Positions 36,011 through 45,319 of a stretch of DNA of 64,000 nt are shown piece after piece. Below the pieces are notes generated by a model. That model saw nothing but the letters and a program-made list of their open reading frames with translations. It was not told the DNA's origin and did not search any database. Within the stretch, counting starts at the first letter, position 1. Each line of letters begins with the position of its first letter. Source of the stretch: Eubacteriales bacterium (GTDB lineage Bacteria > Bacillota > Clostridia > Lachnospirales > Lachnospiraceae); assembly GCA_030537195.1 (NCBI GenBank), contig JAUNOK010000003.1:62001-126000 (forward strand), in the 5' to 3' direction. Both the position numbers and the translations under genes were made by a program.

Positions 36011-37414
36011 TTAATATTCCTTATCACCATCAGGAGTCTTCATCCATACCTTTTCATGCTTCCACTTGATAAGAATCATGTACAGCCAGAGAACAAGACC
36101 TACACCCATATATCCTGCAAATCCTAACCATGTTGCCTTTCCGATACCGATAGTACAGAAGAATGCGATAACAGCCATGATTATAAGTGAAGCAACCTTA
36201 AGTGCTGTTGCACATTTGTATGGTCTATCCCATTCAGGATGCTTCTTTAAAAGAACTAGTGAAGATATTGACGTAATCACATAACACAATGCACACGCGA
36301 ATGCCATCAGGTCAAAGAATGCTGTAATGCTCTGCATTGCAATGAATCCGATACTTACAACAAGAATAAGTATGTTAGGAAGTGTTGGCTGGTTGTACTT
36401 ATTAGTGTATGAGAACTGCTTAGGAAGGAAATTCTGACGACCCATAGCGTATATCATACGGACACCTGAATACCAGAAACCAAGTACTGATGTACCGATT
36501 GGGAATACAACTCCTACAATACCCATTATAAGGACAAACCATGCAATCTTATCACCGAAGCAGTACTGTAATGCTTCAAATGTGATGAATGGATGGCAGT
36601 CACCGCCATTAGTAAGCTCTGCCCAAGGCATTGCACCTGCAAGACAGAAGTAGAAAATTGTATATATGGCACCACATGTTACAACTGAACCAAGAATAGC
36701 TTTCTTCTGGTCCTTAATTGGGAAGTCGCCTTCCTCAACCATTGCTGGTACTGTCTCAAATCCAAAGTATGGTGTTATCATAAATGAACAGCCGACAACC
36801 CATGCAATACCGGTTGCAAAGTTACCACCCCACTGCTTTTCATTGCTGCTTGTAAAGAAATCTGCGAAGTTAGCAATGCTCCAGTGGCCGCTGAACAGGA
36901 AAAGTAATGAACAGATAAGAATACCTGCGATACCAGCCATAAGCATGAATGACTGAACCTTGCCTGCTACAACATTTTTATATAGACTAAGTACACACCA
37001 GAAACAGAGTACTACTGAGCCGACAATAACTGCCTTGCCGCCTGTAAGTCCTAAGCCAAACTGATGATTTAACCATTCGATAATTCCAAGTACACCTGCT
37101 GCAGGAACGGCTATCCATGCACACATGATAAGCCACGCTGACCAGAAACCTGCATGCTTGTTAATACCTACCGTGTTAAATACCAGACATGAACCTGTAC
37201 TTGGTAACATTGTTGAAAATTCTGCATACACAAATGCTGTTGGCAGTACTGCCAGTGTCATAAGTGCAAATGCTAAGAATGTTCCAGGACCTGTATATGA
37301 CATGAATATACCGTCCCAGTAACACATGAATGTAAATATTGCTCCCGTTGCCATCGCATATACATAAATCAGCTTCATTGATTTAGATAATGCATTTGTC
37401 TTCTTTTCGCCCAT
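36011..37414 (-). CDS. APC-superfamily amino acid permease
   Basis: 467 residues with about twelve hydrophobic segments. Near the N-terminus are YTGPGTFLAFALMTLAVLPT and FVYAEFSTMLPSTGS, the substrate-binding stretch of APC permeases, and further on FMITPYFGFETVPAMVEEGD, typical of the YjeM/YfnA or glutamate:GABA branch. The conserved helix-breaking Gly-rich motifs support a LeuT-type fold. GGGAGG precedes the ATG. It is flanked by a kinase gene upstream and a P-II gene downstream. The amino acid or amine transported is not visible. Confidence 0.88.
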   Translation of the reverse strand: MGEKKTNALSKSMKLIYVYAMATGAIFTFMCYWDGIFMSYTGPGTFLAFALMTLAVLPTAFVYAEFSTMLPSTGSCLVFNTVGINKHAGFWSAWLIMCAWIAVPAAGVLGIIEWLNHQFGLGLTGGKAVIVGSVVLCFWCVLSLYKNVVAGKVQSFMLMAGIAGILICSLLFLFSGHWSIANFADFFTSSNEKQWGGNFATGIAWVVGCSFMITPYFGFETVPAMVEEGDFPIKDQKKAILGSVVTCGAIYTIFYFCLAGAMPWAELTNGGDCHPFITFEALQYCFGDKIAWFVLIMGIVGVVFPIGTSVLGFWYSGVRMIYAMGRQNFLPKQFSYTNKYNQPTLPNILILVVSIGFIAMQSITAFFDLMAFACALCYVITSISSLVLLKKHPEWDRPYKCATALKVASLIIMAVIAFFCTIGIGKATWLGFAGYMGVGLVLWLYMILIKWKHEKVWMKTPDGDKEY

Positions 37415-37470
37415 AATAGCTTCCTCCCTTATTGTAGTCCGTTTCGTTGTTACGAAGATTTCTTATGTGC

Positions 37471-38466
37471 CTAGCCGAATAATCTAAGATATCTTTCAGC
37501 TAATTCCATGGTTCCGTCCATCCAGCCAACACTTAATTCTGCTACCGGACCCGATTCCTGATGAGATGCAAGCCATGCTGTAAGCTGTAATCTTCTCATC
37601 ATTATAAATGTGTCTATTTCTTCAAAATCCGTATCAGTAAACGGAAGAACCTTCTTATATCCTGCAAGCCATGCATTTACAAGCTTTGGAACAATTGGCT
37701 TGTCCTCTATAAAGCTCAGTGCTGATGCAAGGTCATGCAGATGCCAGCCAAAGCCGCAGTCATCAAAATCTATAACCTTAATCTGGTCACCCTCGATAAG
37801 CAGATTAGCCAATCTTAAATCAGCATGTATAAGACCGAAGTTATTCTCATTAGTTCCATACCTTTCAAGTCTTCTCTTAATTATTCTTGAAACCTCTGAC
37901 AATATATTTTCTGCCTCTGGTGTCATATCAGGAAATGCTCTCCAGTCACCCCATGCTGCATGCTCACCTATTATCGTGTCGTAAGTCCATACCATACGGT
38001 CAAGCTTGTCTGTTCCATTCCATATCTCTGTCTGACGATGAAGATAAGCTGTTGTTTCACCAAGATATCTGAACTGCTTTACCATCTGCTCCTCGTTATT
38101 CTCATCAGGTGCATCTCCCGGAAGGTAATCACATATAACGCAGAAATATACATTTCCATCAGGGCCTGTAACCTCCTGTATATTCTTACCGTCAAGTCCC
38201 TTTATAGGATTAGCCACAAGAAGCGGTGTGTAATCGTTAATCTGTCTTAACCACTTCATCTCTGAATTAAGCTCGTCCAATGTGTGATAACCCGGTCTGC
38301 TTATTCTAAGCACGCCTTCTTTTTCTCCTGTTTCTTTGTTCTTAACCATATAGGTTGCATTCTCTGACAGTACTATGAGTTTCGCCTCACATCTGTCCTG
38401 CCAGCCGTATTTTTCAAGCGAAGAATTTGCAACCGCATCAAATAAATCAACATTTTCAAATGCCAT
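37471..38466 (-). CDS. APH-fold small-molecule kinase
   Basis: 331 residues of the aminoglycoside phosphotransferase/choline kinase-like fold (COG2334-type). The catalytic loop is LIHADLRLANLLIEG with the H-x-D-x-x-x-x-N pattern, followed by the metal site VIDFDDCGFGWHLHDLA. The start at 38466 follows GGAGG; the frame upstream runs through a terminator. Family members phosphorylate homoserine, choline, hydroxylysine or protein serines; nothing indicates antibiotic resistance. Being next to an APC permease suggests an imported amino alcohol or amino acid as substrate. Confidence 0.78.
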   Translation of the reverse strand: MAFENVDLFDAVANSSLEKYGWQDRCEAKLIVLSENATYMVKNKETGEKEGVLRISRPGYHTLDELNSEMKWLRQINDYTPLLVANPIKGLDGKNIQEVTGPDGNVYFCVICDYLPGDAPDENNEEQMVKQFRYLGETTAYLHRQTEIWNGTDKLDRMVWTYDTIIGEHAAWGDWRAFPDMTPEAENILSEVSRIIKRRLERYGTNENNFGLIHADLRLANLLIEGDQIKVIDFDDCGFGWHLHDLASALSFIEDKPIVPKLVNAWLAGYKKVLPFTDTDFEEIDTFIMMRRLQLTAWLASHQESGPVAELSVGWMDGTMELAERYLRLFG

Positions 38467-38484
38467 GTCATATCCTCCAATCAG

Positions 38485-38525
38485 AAAAGGCGTACACAAA
38501 TCTATTAAGATTCATGTACGCCTTT
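38485..38525 (-). terminator. Terminator or attenuator between the SDR and kinase genes
   Basis: Arms AAAAGGCGTACA (38485-38496) and TGTACGCCTTT (38515-38525), 18-base loop. On the minus strand it lies after the SDR stop and just before the kinase ribosome binding site, so it could cap the SDR transcript or allow partial read-through. Confidence 0.7.
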
Positions 38526-38545
38526 GTACTTTCTTATATATTTAA

Positions 38546-39340
38546 TTACTGTCCCATAGATGTTGTTTCTGGCAATGTGCTTCCGCCGTCAATAACTATC
38601 TGTGTTCCGGTTATATAGCTTGATTCATAACATCCTAAGAACGCTGCAAGCTCTCCGACCTCCTCAGGGTCAGCCAGCCTCTTTAAAGGAACCGCATCTG
38701 CAATTGCCTGTATCGCTCTCTCTGGATTGTCCGGGTCTGACTGCTTTGCCATTCCTTCAACAAGCGGTGTCCTTACATATCCCGGACATATTGCATTAAC
38801 CCTTATATTCTTATCTGCAAACTCTCTCGCAAGTGCTTTCGTAAATCCTACCAGCGCCGCCTTGGATGTTGCATATGCAACCTCGCCAGGGTCTGCAACC
38901 ATATCTCCTGTTACGGAGCTTGTAACTACGATTGCACCACCACCATTAGCTATCATACTTGGAATAACGGCTTTTGCCACATTCCATGCACCTTTGACAT
39001 TAATATCAAGATGTAAGTCTCTATTTTCAAATGTATTATCTTCAAGAAAGTCTTCAAGAACACATACACCTGCGTTACATACAAGCACATCAATCTTTCC
39101 ATATGTATTCTCTGCAACCTCAACAAGTTTTTCAACACTCTTGTAATCAGATACATCAACCTGAACACCTGTTGCCTCATATCCTTCGCTCTTTAACTGT
39201 TCTGCAAGTTCAAGTACCTTAGGTCCTCTTGCTGCAAGCACACATTTTGCACCGTACTTTGCATATACCTTGGCGATTCCTTCTCCGATACCTTTAGAAG
39301 CACCGGTAATTACTGCTACTTTTCCTTCTAACTTTCCCAT
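38546..39340 (-). CDS. Short-chain dehydrogenase/reductase (UcpA-like)
   Basis: 264 residues of classical SDR type: cofactor loop VITGASKGIGEGIAKVY, DVLVCNAGV, catalytic Ser in IVVTSSVTGD, and the Tyr-x-x-x-Lys pair in VAYATSKAALVGFTKALARE; PGYVRTPLVEGM follows. The residues after the glycine motif (AARG) suggest NADP. The sequence reads like UcpA-type oxidoreductases, whose substrates are not well known. Start chosen at 39340 (MGKLEGKV). A terminator separates it from the downstream kinase gene. Confidence 0.85.
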   Translation of the reverse strand: MGKLEGKVAVITGASKGIGEGIAKVYAKYGAKCVLAARGPKVLELAEQLKSEGYEATGVQVDVSDYKSVEKLVEVAENTYGKIDVLVCNAGVCVLEDFLEDNTFENRDLHLDINVKGAWNVAKAVIPSMIANGGGAIVVTSSVTGDMVADPGEVAYATSKAALVGFTKALAREFADKNIRVNAICPGYVRTPLVEGMAKQSDPDNPERAIQAIADAVPLKRLADPEEVGELAAFLGCYESSYITGTQIVIDGGSTLPETTSMGQ

Positions 39341-39487
39341 AACGCCACGCACCTTTCTTAGTTTCCTATGTCTGTGCCGGTCCTAAGCGGATATATTGCA
39401 CCAGAATTTGCTCACCCTGCTTATGTATGCCTGACAACAGCTCATATTTTCCTGCCGCTGTCTGCACTACCAGCCCTGAAATGCAAG

Positions 39488-39521
39488 AAGGGGCACGAAA
39501 GCTTTCGCCTTCGTGCCCCTT
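39488..39521 (-). terminator. glyA terminator
   Basis: Perfect 12-bp GC-rich arms AAGGGGCACGAA (39488-39499) and its complement (39510-39521), 10-base loop, about 100 bp past the glyA stop. The following T-run on the minus strand is short. It also acts as boundary to the SDR gene. Confidence 0.7.
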
Positions 39522-39620
39522 TGCACTTCGCCATTAACTATAGTCCCAAGTGCGTGAAATTGCAACGATAAAAATATGCGTTTTTTCCTTAATTCATAAG
39601 GTGATTTTTCAAAAATTTCT

Positions 39621-40862
39621 TTATTCGTAAAGTGGGTACTTGTCTGTAAGTCCCTTAACAAGCTCCATAGCCTTAGCCTGATTAGCGTCAACATCTTCAA
39701 CAAGCATAGCAATTGCTTCTGCAACAACATCCATATCAGCTTCGTTGAAGCCTCTTGTTGTAACAGCTGCTGTACCAAGTCTGATACCACTTGTTACGAA
39801 TGGAGAAGCTGGATCGTTAGGAATTGTGTTCTTGTTACATGTAATGTTAGCTGCATCAAGAAGCTTCTCAACTTCCTTACCAGTCTTACCCTTGCTTAAG
39901 AGGTTAACAAGCATAAGGTGGTTATCTGTACCGCCAGATACAATATCAAATCCTCTGTTCATAAGTCCGTTAGCAAGTGCTGATGCGTTCTTAACAACAT
40001 TTTCTGCATATACCTTAAAGCTTGGATCAAGTGCTTCCTTTAAGCATACTGCCTTACCAGCGATAACATGCATAAGAGGTCCGCCCTGGATTCCAGGGAA
40101 TACAGCCTTGTTAAGCTTGAACTTCTCTGCTGCCTCTGCAGAAGCAAGAATCATACCACCTCTTGGTCCACGAAGTGTCTTATGTGTTGTTGTTGTTGTA
40201 ACATCTGCATATGGAATTGGGCTTGGGTGTGCGCCACCGGCTACAAGACCTGCAATATGTGCCATATCTACCATAAGTAATGCGCCAACTTCATCACAGA
40301 TTTCTCTGAACTTCTTGAAGTCGATTGTTCTTGCATAAGCAGAAGCTCCTGCAATAATCATCTTAGGCTTACATTCCTTGGCAATTCTTAATACTTCATC
40401 ATAATCAATAAATCCGTCTGCTGTAACACCATAAGGAACGATGTTAAAGTATTTTCCTGAAATATTAACTGGTGAACCATGTGATAAATGTCCACCACAG
40501 TCAAGGCTCATACCCATAACTGTATCTCCAGGATTAACAAGTGCGAAGAATACTGCTAAGTTAGCCTGTGCTCCTGAATGAGGCTGTACATTAACATATT
40601 CACAACCGAAAAGCTTCTTGGCTCTTTCAATTGCAAGTGTCTCAACAACATCTACATACTCACAGCCGCCGTAATATCTCTTTCCAGGATATCCTTCTGC
40701 GTACTTATTAGTAAGAGGGCTTCCCATAGCTGCCATAACTGCCTTACTTACAAGGTTCTCAGAAGCAATAAGCTCAATGTGGCTTCTCTGTCTTCCAAGT
40801 TCGTCATCCATAGCCTTAGCAAGGTCTGGATCATAGTTTAATACTTCATCAAATGAATACAT
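39621..40862 (-). CDS. glyA: Serine hydroxymethyltransferase
   Basis: 413 residues, cytosolic PLP enzyme interconverting serine and glycine with tetrahydrofolate. Motifs: [72 protein letters not shown], and the PLP-lysine stretch [17 protein letters not shown]. The ATG at 40862 follows GGGAGGAAG; the frame-initial start at 40877 is upstream of the Shine-Dalgarno. It has its own promoter (TTGACT, 17 bp, TATCAT) and hairpin, so it is monocistronic. Confidence 0.96.
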   Translation of the reverse strand: MYSFDEVLNYDPDLAKAMDDELGRQRSHIELIASENLVSKAVMAAMGSPLTNKYAEGYPGKRYYGGCEYVDVVETLAIERAKKLFGCEYVNVQPHSGAQANLAVFFALVNPGDTVMGMSLDCGGHLSHGSPVNISGKYFNIVPYGVTADGFIDYDEVLRIAKECKPKMIIAGASAYARTIDFKKFREICDEVGALLMVDMAHIAGLVAGGAHPSPIPYADVTTTTTHKTLRGPRGGMILASAEAAEKFKLNKAVFPGIQGGPLMHVIAGKAVCLKEALDPSFKVYAENVVKNASALANGLMNRGFDIVSGGTDNHLMLVNLLSKGKTGKEVEKLLDAANITCNKNTIPNDPASPFVTSGIRLGTAAVTTRGFNEADMDVVAEAIAMLVEDVDANQAKAMELVKGLTDKYPLYE

Positions 40863-40912
40863 ATAACTTCCTCCCATTATACTTTAGTGAAACAAAGTGT
40901 CCCTAGTTACTT

Positions 40913-40941
40913 ATGATATAATTAAATTACGGATTAGTCAA
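40913..40941 (-). promoter_or_regulatory. glyA promoter
   Basis: Minus-strand -35 TTGACT (40936-40941), 17 bp spacer, -10 TATCAT (40913-40918), about 50 bp before the glyA start. No glycine riboswitch-like structure fits in the short leader. Confidence 0.65.
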
Positions 40942-40984
40942 TTTAAAGTTGTGAATTCCTGCTTTTTTTAATATTCTAAACTCA

Positions 40985-42670
40985 TTATCCAATCAGAACT
41001 TTTTTACCTTCAAATGCAAAGCCATAATGTCTGATATTCTTCTTGTCTATTCCTCTTTCTGTCAGTTCAGCGTCATAACATTTATCTTCTATCTGTTTGT
41101 GTGCAGCCCTGACAGTATCTTCAAGACATTTTTCTTCGCTTACATCTAAGACCTTGAATTCCATTATAATTGCATCATTGTTCTTAACCTTTGGAATAAG
41201 GCATACATCATATCGTCCATACCCGCTCTCTTTATTGGACTTTACCTCATATGTATCCCTTAATTCAACAAGCAGTCCGAGTACGAAACCATGATAGAAT
41301 CTTTCTGGCTGTGTTCTTCCTCCCGGATGAGTACCTGCGTCAAAACTGCTGAATGTCGCAAGTGCAACTTCGTTCATATAAGAATTCATGTCCTTAATGT
41401 TGCCAGCCAGCAATGCCTTAACAAAACCATTATAATTAGCTATGGAATTATTAAACCAGCCTTTAAACATATTCATAAACATGCTGTAAGTTTCCATATT
41501 GGTTATTCTGAGATGATATCTTGGCTCTCTCATTATTCCAATGTATTCAGTATCTTCTACCTTAAGATAACCACTTGCAACTAAAAGACTCCATATAGCA
41601 TTCTCATCTGTATCAAGCTGGTTAAATACTATCTGCTCATCAAATGTTACTTCTATCTCATTATTTTTTAACAAATCTTCCATCTGTTCTTTAATTGCAG
41701 ATGAAGACATCCTTATCAGCTTATTAGCCAGTCCATTAGAACTGGTAGACGCCCAGTATGGAAGAATCTTTTTCTCTTTAAGATAATTAGTTATCGACCA
41801 CGGATTATATATATCCTTATGACTGCCAAATGTAAAACCGTCATACCAGCTCTTTACATTTTCATAATCATGCTCTAGTCCCATCTGCTCGAGACTTGTA
41901 TACACTTCTTTTTCTGTAAATCCAAAGCTCTCTGCATATTCATCTGACATACATGTTACAACTTTAAGATTATTGAGGTCTGAGAATATTGACTCCTTGC
42001 TTATTCTTGTTATACCGGTCATTATAGCCCTCTCTAGACTGGTATTTGTTTTAAATGCAGCATTAAACATACTTCTCATAAAGGCTGCAAGCTCATTCCA
42101 ATATCCATTAATGTAGGCTTCCTGCATAGGTGTATCGTATTCGTCCAGAAGCACAATAACCTTACATGAATAATATCTTTCAAGATATCTGCATAAATCA
42201 TTAATGCTCATGGCTGCTTCAACATCACCCATATCTATAGACACATTTTCAAATGTTTTCTTTTCATTAGCACTAAGACAATCTCCATCAAGAATATATC
42301 TGTTATCATTATATATATTAGCTATCTGTGCTTTTATCTGCTTCTTGGCATCAGTTATATTATCAGCTTTAACTGCAGCAAAACTTATGAATATGACAGG
42401 ATATTTACCTTGTATATTCCTATACTCCTCATATTTCCATATATCAAGTCCCTCAAAGAGTTCACTTCTTCCTTTATATGTATTAGAGAAGAAGCAGTTG
42501 ACCATACTCATATTAAGTGTCTTTCCAAATCTTCTTGGTCTGTTAATTAAAGTAATCACATCGTTAGATGACCACCACTCTTTTATAAAAGAAGTCTTAT
42601 CTATATAAAAGCATTTTTTATCTCTGATATCATCAAATCCCTGATTTCCAATACTGATAACATTCTCCAT
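40985..42670 (-). CDS. AAA-ATPase-like / PD-(D/E)XK nuclease family protein
   Basis: 561 residues. The N-terminal half is the AAA-ATPase_like domain (PF09820): FDDIRDKKCFYIDKTSFIKE, a P-loop-like TLINRPRRFGKTLNMSMV, and VIVLLDEYDTPMQEAY as Walker B. The C-terminal part has the PDDEXK_9 nuclease-like end (RYDVCLIPKVKNNDAIIMEFKV, i.e. D...E-F-K). Start taken at 42670 behind GAGGG. These proteins occur in many copies in Lachnospiraceae and Bacteroidetes genomes; their role is unknown. It is monocistronic here. Confidence 0.88.
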   Translation of the reverse strand: MENVISIGNQGFDDIRDKKCFYIDKTSFIKEWWSSNDVITLINRPRRFGKTLNMSMVNCFFSNTYKGRSELFEGLDIWKYEEYRNIQGKYPVIFISFAAVKADNITDAKKQIKAQIANIYNDNRYILDGDCLSANEKKTFENVSIDMGDVEAAMSINDLCRYLERYYSCKVIVLLDEYDTPMQEAYINGYWNELAAFMRSMFNAAFKTNTSLERAIMTGITRISKESIFSDLNNLKVVTCMSDEYAESFGFTEKEVYTSLEQMGLEHDYENVKSWYDGFTFGSHKDIYNPWSITNYLKEKKILPYWASTSSNGLANKLIRMSSSAIKEQMEDLLKNNEIEVTFDEQIVFNQLDTDENAIWSLLVASGYLKVEDTEYIGIMREPRYHLRITNMETYSMFMNMFKGWFNNSIANYNGFVKALLAGNIKDMNSYMNEVALATFSSFDAGTHPGGRTQPERFYHGFVLGLLVELRDTYEVKSNKESGYGRYDVCLIPKVKNNDAIIMEFKVLDVSEEKCLEDTVRAAHKQIEDKCYDAELTERGIDKKNIRHYGFAFEGKKVLIG

Positions 42671-42754
42671 TATATATCCCTCTCTGATTACAATACACAC
42701 ATTTTCTTTTATTATACTCTATATTGCGGATTGTTTTCAATTCTAAATAAAAAA

Positions 42755-42782
42755 AACGAACCCACCCGAAGATGAGTCCGTT
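42755..42782 (-). terminator. Terminator of the P1B ATPase gene
   Basis: Ten-pair stem with two G-U pairs in the minus-strand RNA (42755-42764 with 42773-42782), a UUCG-containing loop and a run of Ts after it. Confidence 0.75.
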
Positions 42783-42792
42783 TCATAGTTTT

Positions 42793-44868
42793 TTAAACCG
42801 GCAGATTCTTCATACTCTCAAGACTTATAACAAGTGTTGATGTATTATGAAGAAGTGCTGATGTTGTAGGCTGTATAACGCCTGTTACACCAAGTGCGAT
42901 AAGTGCGGAATTGAATCCGACAATCACACGGTAATTTCTGTTAATCTTCTTAATCAGGCTGTCACTTAATTTCTTAAGCATAAGTATCTGATTAAGGTCA
43001 TCTGCGCCGACAGTAATGTCTGCAATCTCTCTTGCAATCTCAGCACCGTCACTTATGGCAATACCTACATCTGCTGCTGAGAGCGCTGGTGAATCATTAA
43101 TTCCATCGCCAATCATAATTACCTTGCGTCCGGCAGCACGCTCTTTCTCTACGAACTTAGCCTTATCCTCTGGAAGGACTTCTGAATAATATTCAGTAAC
43201 TCCAACCTTCTTCGCAATGGATGCGGCTGTTCTTTCACTGTCTCCAGTCATCATAACAACCTTAGATATTCCAGCCTTCTTAAGTCCTTCAATAACCTCC
43301 GGAGCCTCTTCTCTTAACGGGTCAATTACACATATAACTGCTGCAAGCTGACCGTTAATTGCCATATAAAGATGTGAGCAGTCATCTGGAAGACTGTCGA
43401 ATAAATCCTGCTTTCCTGCTGGAATTACACATGATTCATCTTCAAATACAAAGTGATGGCTTCCTATAATAACCTTGCTTGTATTGATAAATGTTGATAT
43501 TCCATGTGCAACAATATATTCAACCTTAGAATGCATCTCTTCATGCATAAGATTTCTTCTGCTTGCCTCATTAACAACAGCCTTAGCCATTGAATGTGGA
43601 AAATGCTCCTCAAGACACGCAGCAATTCTTAACAGCTCGTCTTCTGGCATTCCGTTAAATGAATATACCTTGCTTACTGTAGGCTTAGCCTTGGTAAGAG
43701 TACCTGTCTTATCAAATACAATAGTATCTGCTTCTGCAATTGCCTCTAAGAACTTACCGCCCTTAACAGTTGCACTTTCCTGACTTGCCTGTCTTATTGC
43801 TGCAAGTACCGTAATAGGCATGGCAAGCTTTAATGCACATGAGAAATCAACCATAAGTATCGACAATGCCTTAGTAGTATTGCGTGTTAACAGATATGTA
43901 AGTGCCGTTCCACCAAGTGAATATGGCACAAGCTTGTCTGCAAGATGCTCTGCTTTTGATTCAAGACCTGACTTTAACTTTTCAGATTCTTCAATCATCT
44001 TGACAATCTTGTCATATTTGCTTGAACCCCCAGCTCGTTTAACTTTGAATACTATCTCGCCTTCTTCAACAACTGTTCCTGCAAATACAGAAGTTCCCTC
44101 ACCTCTTCTTACAGGTTCGGATTCTCCTGTAAGTGAAGCCTGATTAACCATAGCCTCACCACTGATAACAGTTCCATCAAATGGGATTACATTGCCCATT
44201 CTGATTATAACATTATCTCCGTCCTTAACATCCTTTACAGATACCTGTACTTCTGCGTCAGAGGTCTTTAACCACACCTTATTAACGTTAAGTGACATAG
44301 TTCTTGCAAGGTCGTCGACTGATTTCTTGTGTGTCCAATCCTCGATTATCTCACCAATTCCAAGAAGGAACATTACTGAACCAGCTGTATTAAAGTCTCT
44401 TCTTAAGATAGAAACCCCAATTGCAGTTGCATCAAGAACAGGAACTTCAAGCTTTCTGGAAAGTAAAGTCCTGATTCCTTTATAGATGTACTTCATTGAA
44501 GATACTGTTGTTAATACCGCACATACCGGTGCCGGGATAAACAGTTTCTTAGTCATTCTCCATAACACCTGATCCGCTAACTTCTCAGTATAATGGGAAT
44601 TGATTGCTCTTCCAGATGTTGCAAGTACATCTTCCGGAACCTCTACATTACTGTATCTGAACTTAGCAATAGCTTCAATCACAGTCTTTCTTGAGCATCT
44701 GTATTCAACAACTGCATCAGCAGTTCTCTCATATACCTTGGCATTCGTAACGCCCTGCAGATTCTTAAGGTAATACTGCAAGATATCCGCCTGTGTGTAA
44801 GTCATGCTCGAAGCATCCATGTGAACACGGATTCTTCCGGGCACATCATGCTTTATTGTAAACTTCAT
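42793..44868 (-). CDS. P1B-type heavy-metal translocating ATPase
   Basis: 691 residues. The N-terminal about 80 residues form an HMA-like domain without CxxC. Then come paired membrane helices, TGES (247-250), the transmembrane metal site region DFSCALKLAMP (about 341-351), the phosphorylation site DKTGTLT (Asp386) and GDGINDSPALSAADVG. The membrane metal motif is S-C-A rather than CPC/CPH/SPC, so the transported ion is not one of the well-characterised copper or zinc groups; Mn or Fe is conceivable. It follows the DUF6110 gene by 6 bp. Confidence 0.88.
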   Translation of the reverse strand: MKFTIKHDVPGRIRVHMDASSMTYTQADILQYYLKNLQGVTNAKVYERTADAVVEYRCSRKTVIEAIAKFRYSNVEVPEDVLATSGRAINSHYTEKLADQVLWRMTKKLFIPAPVCAVLTTVSSMKYIYKGIRTLLSRKLEVPVLDATAIGVSILRRDFNTAGSVMFLLGIGEIIEDWTHKKSVDDLARTMSLNVNKVWLKTSDAEVQVSVKDVKDGDNVIIRMGNVIPFDGTVISGEAMVNQASLTGESEPVRRGEGTSVFAGTVVEEGEIVFKVKRAGGSSKYDKIVKMIEESEKLKSGLESKAEHLADKLVPYSLGGTALTYLLTRNTTKALSILMVDFSCALKLAMPITVLAAIRQASQESATVKGGKFLEAIAEADTIVFDKTGTLTKAKPTVSKVYSFNGMPEDELLRIAACLEEHFPHSMAKAVVNEASRRNLMHEEMHSKVEYIVAHGISTFINTSKVIIGSHHFVFEDESCVIPAGKQDLFDSLPDDCSHLYMAINGQLAAVICVIDPLREEAPEVIEGLKKAGISKVVMMTGDSERTAASIAKKVGVTEYYSEVLPEDKAKFVEKERAAGRKVIMIGDGINDSPALSAADVGIAISDGAEIAREIADITVGADDLNQILMLKKLSDSLIKKINRNYRVIVGFNSALIALGVTGVIQPTTSALLHNTSTLVISLESMKNLPV

Positions 44869-44874
44869 ACTCTA

Positions 44875-45150
44875 TTACGCTTCCTCATTCTCATCTACTG
44901 AATCAAGTACAACTTCTTCTGTGTTATACTTTGTCTCATTGATTGTCTTAGCATCAGCATATATATCTTCACAATTTTCCTGAACAGTTGTAGCTGTCTT
45001 CATTATGCATGATTTAGCTCTTAAAACTGCTGCTGTACAGTTAGTATAAAGTTTCTTAGCATCCTTACTTGTAAGAATCTTGATTCCTGCTGTTCCGAAT
45101 AATACACCTGCCGCAAAAAGTCCTGGTTTCTTTAAGTTATTAATCTTCAT
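44875..45150 (-). CDS. DUF6110 family protein
   Basis: 91 residues starting MKINNLKKPGLFAAGVLFGT with one glycine-rich hydrophobic helix (about 9-25), then GIKILTSKDAKKLYTNCTAA, CIMKTATTVQENCEDIYADA and an acidic C-terminal tail. This matches DUF6110, small proteins encoded just upstream of P1B ATPases in Firmicutes. ATG at 45150 follows GAGGAGC; a 10-residue upstream extension is less likely. Probably a metal chaperone or ATPase partner at the membrane; that role is inferred from linkage. Confidence 0.8.
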   Translation of the reverse strand: MKINNLKKPGLFAAGVLFGTAGIKILTSKDAKKLYTNCTAAVLRAKSCIMKTATTVQENCEDIYADAKTINETKYNTEEVVLDSVDENEEA

Positions 45151-45275
45151 AATTAGCTCCTCTCTGTCCATATTGGACAATAAATATTTTCTTAAGTTTA
45201 ACGGTTATTATATTACACATTATATAACATTTCTACACAAAATTTCCAGTTGATAAATTTTCTCAACATGCACAA

Positions 45276-45306
45276 AAGGAGAGATGAAACTCTTTCATCT
45301 CCCCTT
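45276..45306 (-). terminator. Terminator of the feo-fur unit
   Basis: Nearly perfect 14-bp arms (AAGGAGAGATGAAA at 45276-45289, complement at 45293-45306, one G/C mismatch), three-base loop, just past the Fur-family stop. Confidence 0.8.
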
Positions 45307-45319
45307 ATATAAGCAAATA

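Noticed and set aside
37471..38466. Aminoglycoside resistance gene
   Set aside because: Only the broad APH fold is shared; the neighbours (APC permease, P-II) and COG2334-like pattern point to metabolism.
40863..40984. Glycine riboswitch or T-box upstream of glyA
   Set aside because: The promoter lies about 50 bp from the start, leaving too little leader; no specifier loop or tandem aptamer pattern.
40985..42670. AAA/PD-(D/E)XK protein as a new defence system
   Set aside because: It is a single gene of a family with many copies per genome in this group, without partner genes or mobile context here.
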